From CAYYFX01 sp964571855 (GTDB lineage Bacteria; ARS69), in contig CAZNDO010000007.1 of NCBI GenBank assembly GCA_964571855.1, forward strand, positions 1 to 64,000: 64,000 bases of DNA, written 5' to 3'. Numbering within the stretch: the first letter of the stretch is position 1; every line of letters begins with the position of its first letter. The notes beneath the pieces are model-generated. The model was not told where the DNA came from. It did no database searches and saw only the letters and a program-made list of their open reading frames with translations. The translations under genes were made by a program, and so were the position numbers. Positions 62,226 to 64,000 of the stretch are shown one piece after another.

Positions 62226-63237
62226 GCGGCCACGAGGCGCTGGACCGCGCCGGCGTGGCGGTGCCGCTCTTCGAGCACCAGCTCTTCTGCGCGCTGTTCC
62301 TGGACGCATCCACGCGCACGAAGTCCAGCTGGGCGGGCGCCGCGGCGCGCCTCGGCGGGTCGCCGGTGGTGTTCGACGGATCGAGCACGCAGATCTCCCA
62401 CGGCGAGACCGCCGAGGAGACCGGCACGCGCATGCGCTCGGCGTCCGGCACGACCTGATCCTGGGCGAAGGGAACTCGTTCATGCGCGCGGCGCGCCGCG
62501 GGATCGAGCACTACCTGCGCACGAACGGCGAGGACCGCGCGCTGCCGGTCGTCAACCTGCAATGCGACATCGACCATCCCACCCAGACGCTGGCGGACCT
62601 GTGCTGGCTGAAGGAGCGGTTCCCGGACGGGCTCACCGGGCGCACGATCGCCGTGTCCTGGGCGTACTCGCCCAGCTACGCGAAGCCGCTGTCCGTGCCT
62701 CAGGGACTGATCATGCTGCTCACGCGCTTCGGCGCGCACGTGCGCCTCGCCCACCCGCCGGGCTACGACCTGATGGCCGAGTGCACGGAGGCCGCGGCGA
62801 AGAACGCCGCCCAGCACGGGGGCAGCTTCCGGACCACGGACTCCATGGACGACGCGTTCGAGGGCGCCGACGTGGTCTACCCCAAGAGCTGGGGCCCGTA
62901 CGACCTGATGCTGGAGCGCGTGGCCGCGAACCGCGACCGGGATGCCGCGCGCATGAAGGACATCGAGCAGCGCGCGCTCGCCCGCAACCGGAAGCACACG
63001 GACTGGATCTGCGACGAGCGCCGCATGCAGCTCACGCGCGACGGCAAGGCGCTGTACATGCACTGCCTGCCCGCGGACATCGGGGCCGAGGTGGCGGAGA
63101 CGGTGATGGAGCGGCACCGCGTCGACGTGGCGCGCGAGGCGAACAAGAAGGTGTACGTGGTCATGGCCCTGCTCGCCGCCGCGAAGGAGCGGAACCTGCG
63201 CGCGCGGCTCGAGCGCTTCGTGGACGTGTCCGCGTGA
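62226..63237 (+). pseudogene. ygeW: ygeW homologue (knotted carbamoyltransferase), lacking its N-terminus and frameshifted
   Basis: A carbamoyltransferase-fold protein of the YgeW type. The carbamoyl-phosphate motif region is FLDASTRTKSSWAGAA, then QISHGETAEETG in one frame (about 62226-62425). The rest lies in another frame: HALGVRHDLILGEGNSFMR, VNLQCDIDHPTQTLADL, VSWAYSPSYAKPLSVPQG, VYPKSWGPYDLM, and LYMHCLPADIG (about 62420-63237). The shift falls near 62425, where homologues have about four more residues, so roughly 11-14 bp are missing. The first 47 codons are present only in inverted form (62062-62205). The stop overlaps the next gene (GTGA). Confidence 0.83.
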
Positions 63238-64000
63238 GCGCCGCGGCGGAAGGGCTGGACGGCGCGATCGTGCGGGAGGCCGCGGCGCGCGCGGCGGACG
63301 CCGTGCGGATCCTGCGGGAGGCCGTGCGGCTGCCCGCGGACTTCGTGGACCGGCCGGTGGAGGCGGGCGGTGATCCCGCGTGCGGGATGTCGAACCACGA
63401 GGGGCCGCGGCTGCGGTACGTGGAGCACACGCTGCTGGAGTGCGGGGCCGTGGACGGGCCGGCGGACGTGCGCACGGACGCGTTCGGCAACCTGCACTGG
63501 ACCGTGCAGGATCCCGGCGACGGCGTCGCGCCCGCGGACAAGACCGTGGTGTGGTTCGACGGGCACGTGGACACGGTGAAGGCGCTGCGGCACCGCTGGC
63601 ACGAGACGACCCGCGGCGGGGTGGACCCGTACCTGGGTCTCGTGGACGCGGCGCGCGTGGACGCGGCGGCGCTGGCGAACGAGCTCGGCTACCTGCCGCC
63701 CGCGGCGGAGTGGAAGCACCTCGTGTGGGGGCGCGGCTCGGCGGACCAGCTCGGCGGCGTGGTGGCGCAGATCCTGGCCACGGCCGTCCTGCGGGCCACG
63801 CGGCCGCTCGGCTCGCTCCGGGGGGTGATCGTGCGCGGCATCGCCACGGTGGCCGAGGAGGACAATGACGGCGGCGGCCCGATGTGGATCATGCGGAACG
63901 AGATCCCGGGCGCGGACGCGGCCGGCATCCCGGACGTCGTGATCCTCACCGACTCCACCGGCTGCGCGCGCCAGGGCGCGCTCGGCATCTACCGCGGGCA
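63234..64000 (+). CDS. ygeY: M20 family peptidase/deacylase, YgeY-like, C-terminus beyond window edge
   Basis: A dinuclear-zinc hydrolase; 255 codons are visible. Metal ligands of the M20 family are His111 in WFDGHVDTV, Asp171 in WGRGSADQLGG, and Glu208-Glu209 in TVAEEDNDGG. The last visible segment, TDSTGCARQGALGIYRG, matches the YgeY group (TEPTxCxxYRGQRG in E. coli). The start GTG overlaps the ygeW stop by GTGA. In E. coli ygeY, ygeW and ygfK lie in one cluster linked to selenium-dependent purine catabolism, so the neighbour order supports the name. Confidence 0.88.
   Translation, partial: MSAAAEGLDGAIVREAAARAADAVRILREAVRLPADFVDRPVEAGGDPACGMSNHEGPRLRYVEHTLLECGAVDGPADVRTDAFGNLHWTVQDPGDGVAPADKTVVWFDGHVDTVKALRHRWHETTRGGVDPYLGLVDAARVDAAALANELGYLPPAAEWKHLVWGRGSADQLGGVVAQILATAVLRATRPLGSLRGVIVRGIATVAEEDNDGGGPMWIMRNEIPGADAAGIPDVVILTDSTGCARQGALGIYRG

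Noticed and set aside
62040..62230. Site-specific invertible switch acting on ygeW
   Set aside because: Only a short GCCGCG match flanks the inverted piece, no recombinase is nearby, and flipping it back would not restore either gene because more than 1.5 kb of ygfK is missing.

Overview
The window is 64 kb of very GC-rich bacterial DNA with tightly packed genes, GTG and TTG starts, and many 4-bp ATGA/GTGA overlaps. A bacterium with an outer membrane is indicated by an OmpA-type lipoprotein, a beta-barrel protein, a Wzz/Wzy polysaccharide operon and many lipoproteins. Five secreted proteins end in a FlgD-like tail (NPF..., then YFAR..., then KLVRLP). That tail, together with tandem NTF2-like lipoproteins, suggests the FCB superphylum, perhaps Candidatus Eisenbacteria or a relative. 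This placement is inference; there is no rRNA here to test it. I see no tRNA, rRNA, CRISPR array or transposase.

Layout, left to right. 1-6.5 kb: a truncated alpha/beta hydrolase, an M16 peptidase, an OmpA lipoprotein, a MarR-DinB pair and a beta-barrel protein divergent from an AraC-type regulator. 7.6-11 kb: a thioredoxin-like lipoprotein whose CxxC motif reads UGA-x-x-Cys (a probable selenoprotein), then DUF3891, DUF2892 and an esterase. 10.9-15.6 kb, minus strand: a polysaccharide operon (Wzz-like, Wzy-like, glycosyltransferase) and a beta-helix lipoprotein. 15.9-20.6 kb: an ECF S component with a cupin, then a minus-strand operon of cysteine desulfurase, M24 peptidase, DUF2203 and sulfotransferase. 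20.9-26.6 kb: three secreted proteins with FlgD-like tails. 26.7-32.1 kb: a fused LeuC/LeuD-type dehydratase, a fold-III PLP enzyme and MsrP, then DUF4126 and enoyl-CoA hydratase. 32.3-34.6 kb: a C39-like peptidase, a small GG-containing peptide, a methyltransferase and two matched 199-bp palindromes. 34.6-41.7 kb, minus strand: the full F-type ATP synthase operon. 42.3-49.4 kb: two small secreted paralogues, thiC, three NTF2-like lipoproteins and an MDR dehydrogenase. 49.4-51.8 kb: RecQ and an EVE protein. 52.4-57.8 kb: a beta-helix protein with cohesin-like and dockerin-like domains plus two cohesin-like secreted proteins. 58-60.6 kb: a radical SAM/DUF2344 fusion. 60.7-64 kb: ygfK, ygeW and ygeY homologues.

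The most notable observations are these. (1) An in-frame UGA sits exactly where the first redox Cys of a thioredoxin-like CxxC should be. (2) At the right end lies a selenium/purine-type locus (ygfK-ygeW-ygeY) in which the ygfK-ygeW junction is scrambled: the first 47 codons of ygeW are inverted and over half of ygfK is missing. (3) Two 199-bp palindromes share an identical core, but each has its own self-complementary outer arms. (4) A C-terminal signature, roughly V-E-P-x-T-W-G-x-I-K-x-L-Y-R, ends several otherwise different secreted proteins. (5) An unnamed secreted domain of about 130 residues occurs four times. (6) A cohesin/dockerin-like set occurs without any obvious glycoside hydrolase. 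(7) Three promoters place their -10 box exactly 6 nt before the ATG, which implies leaderless mRNAs.
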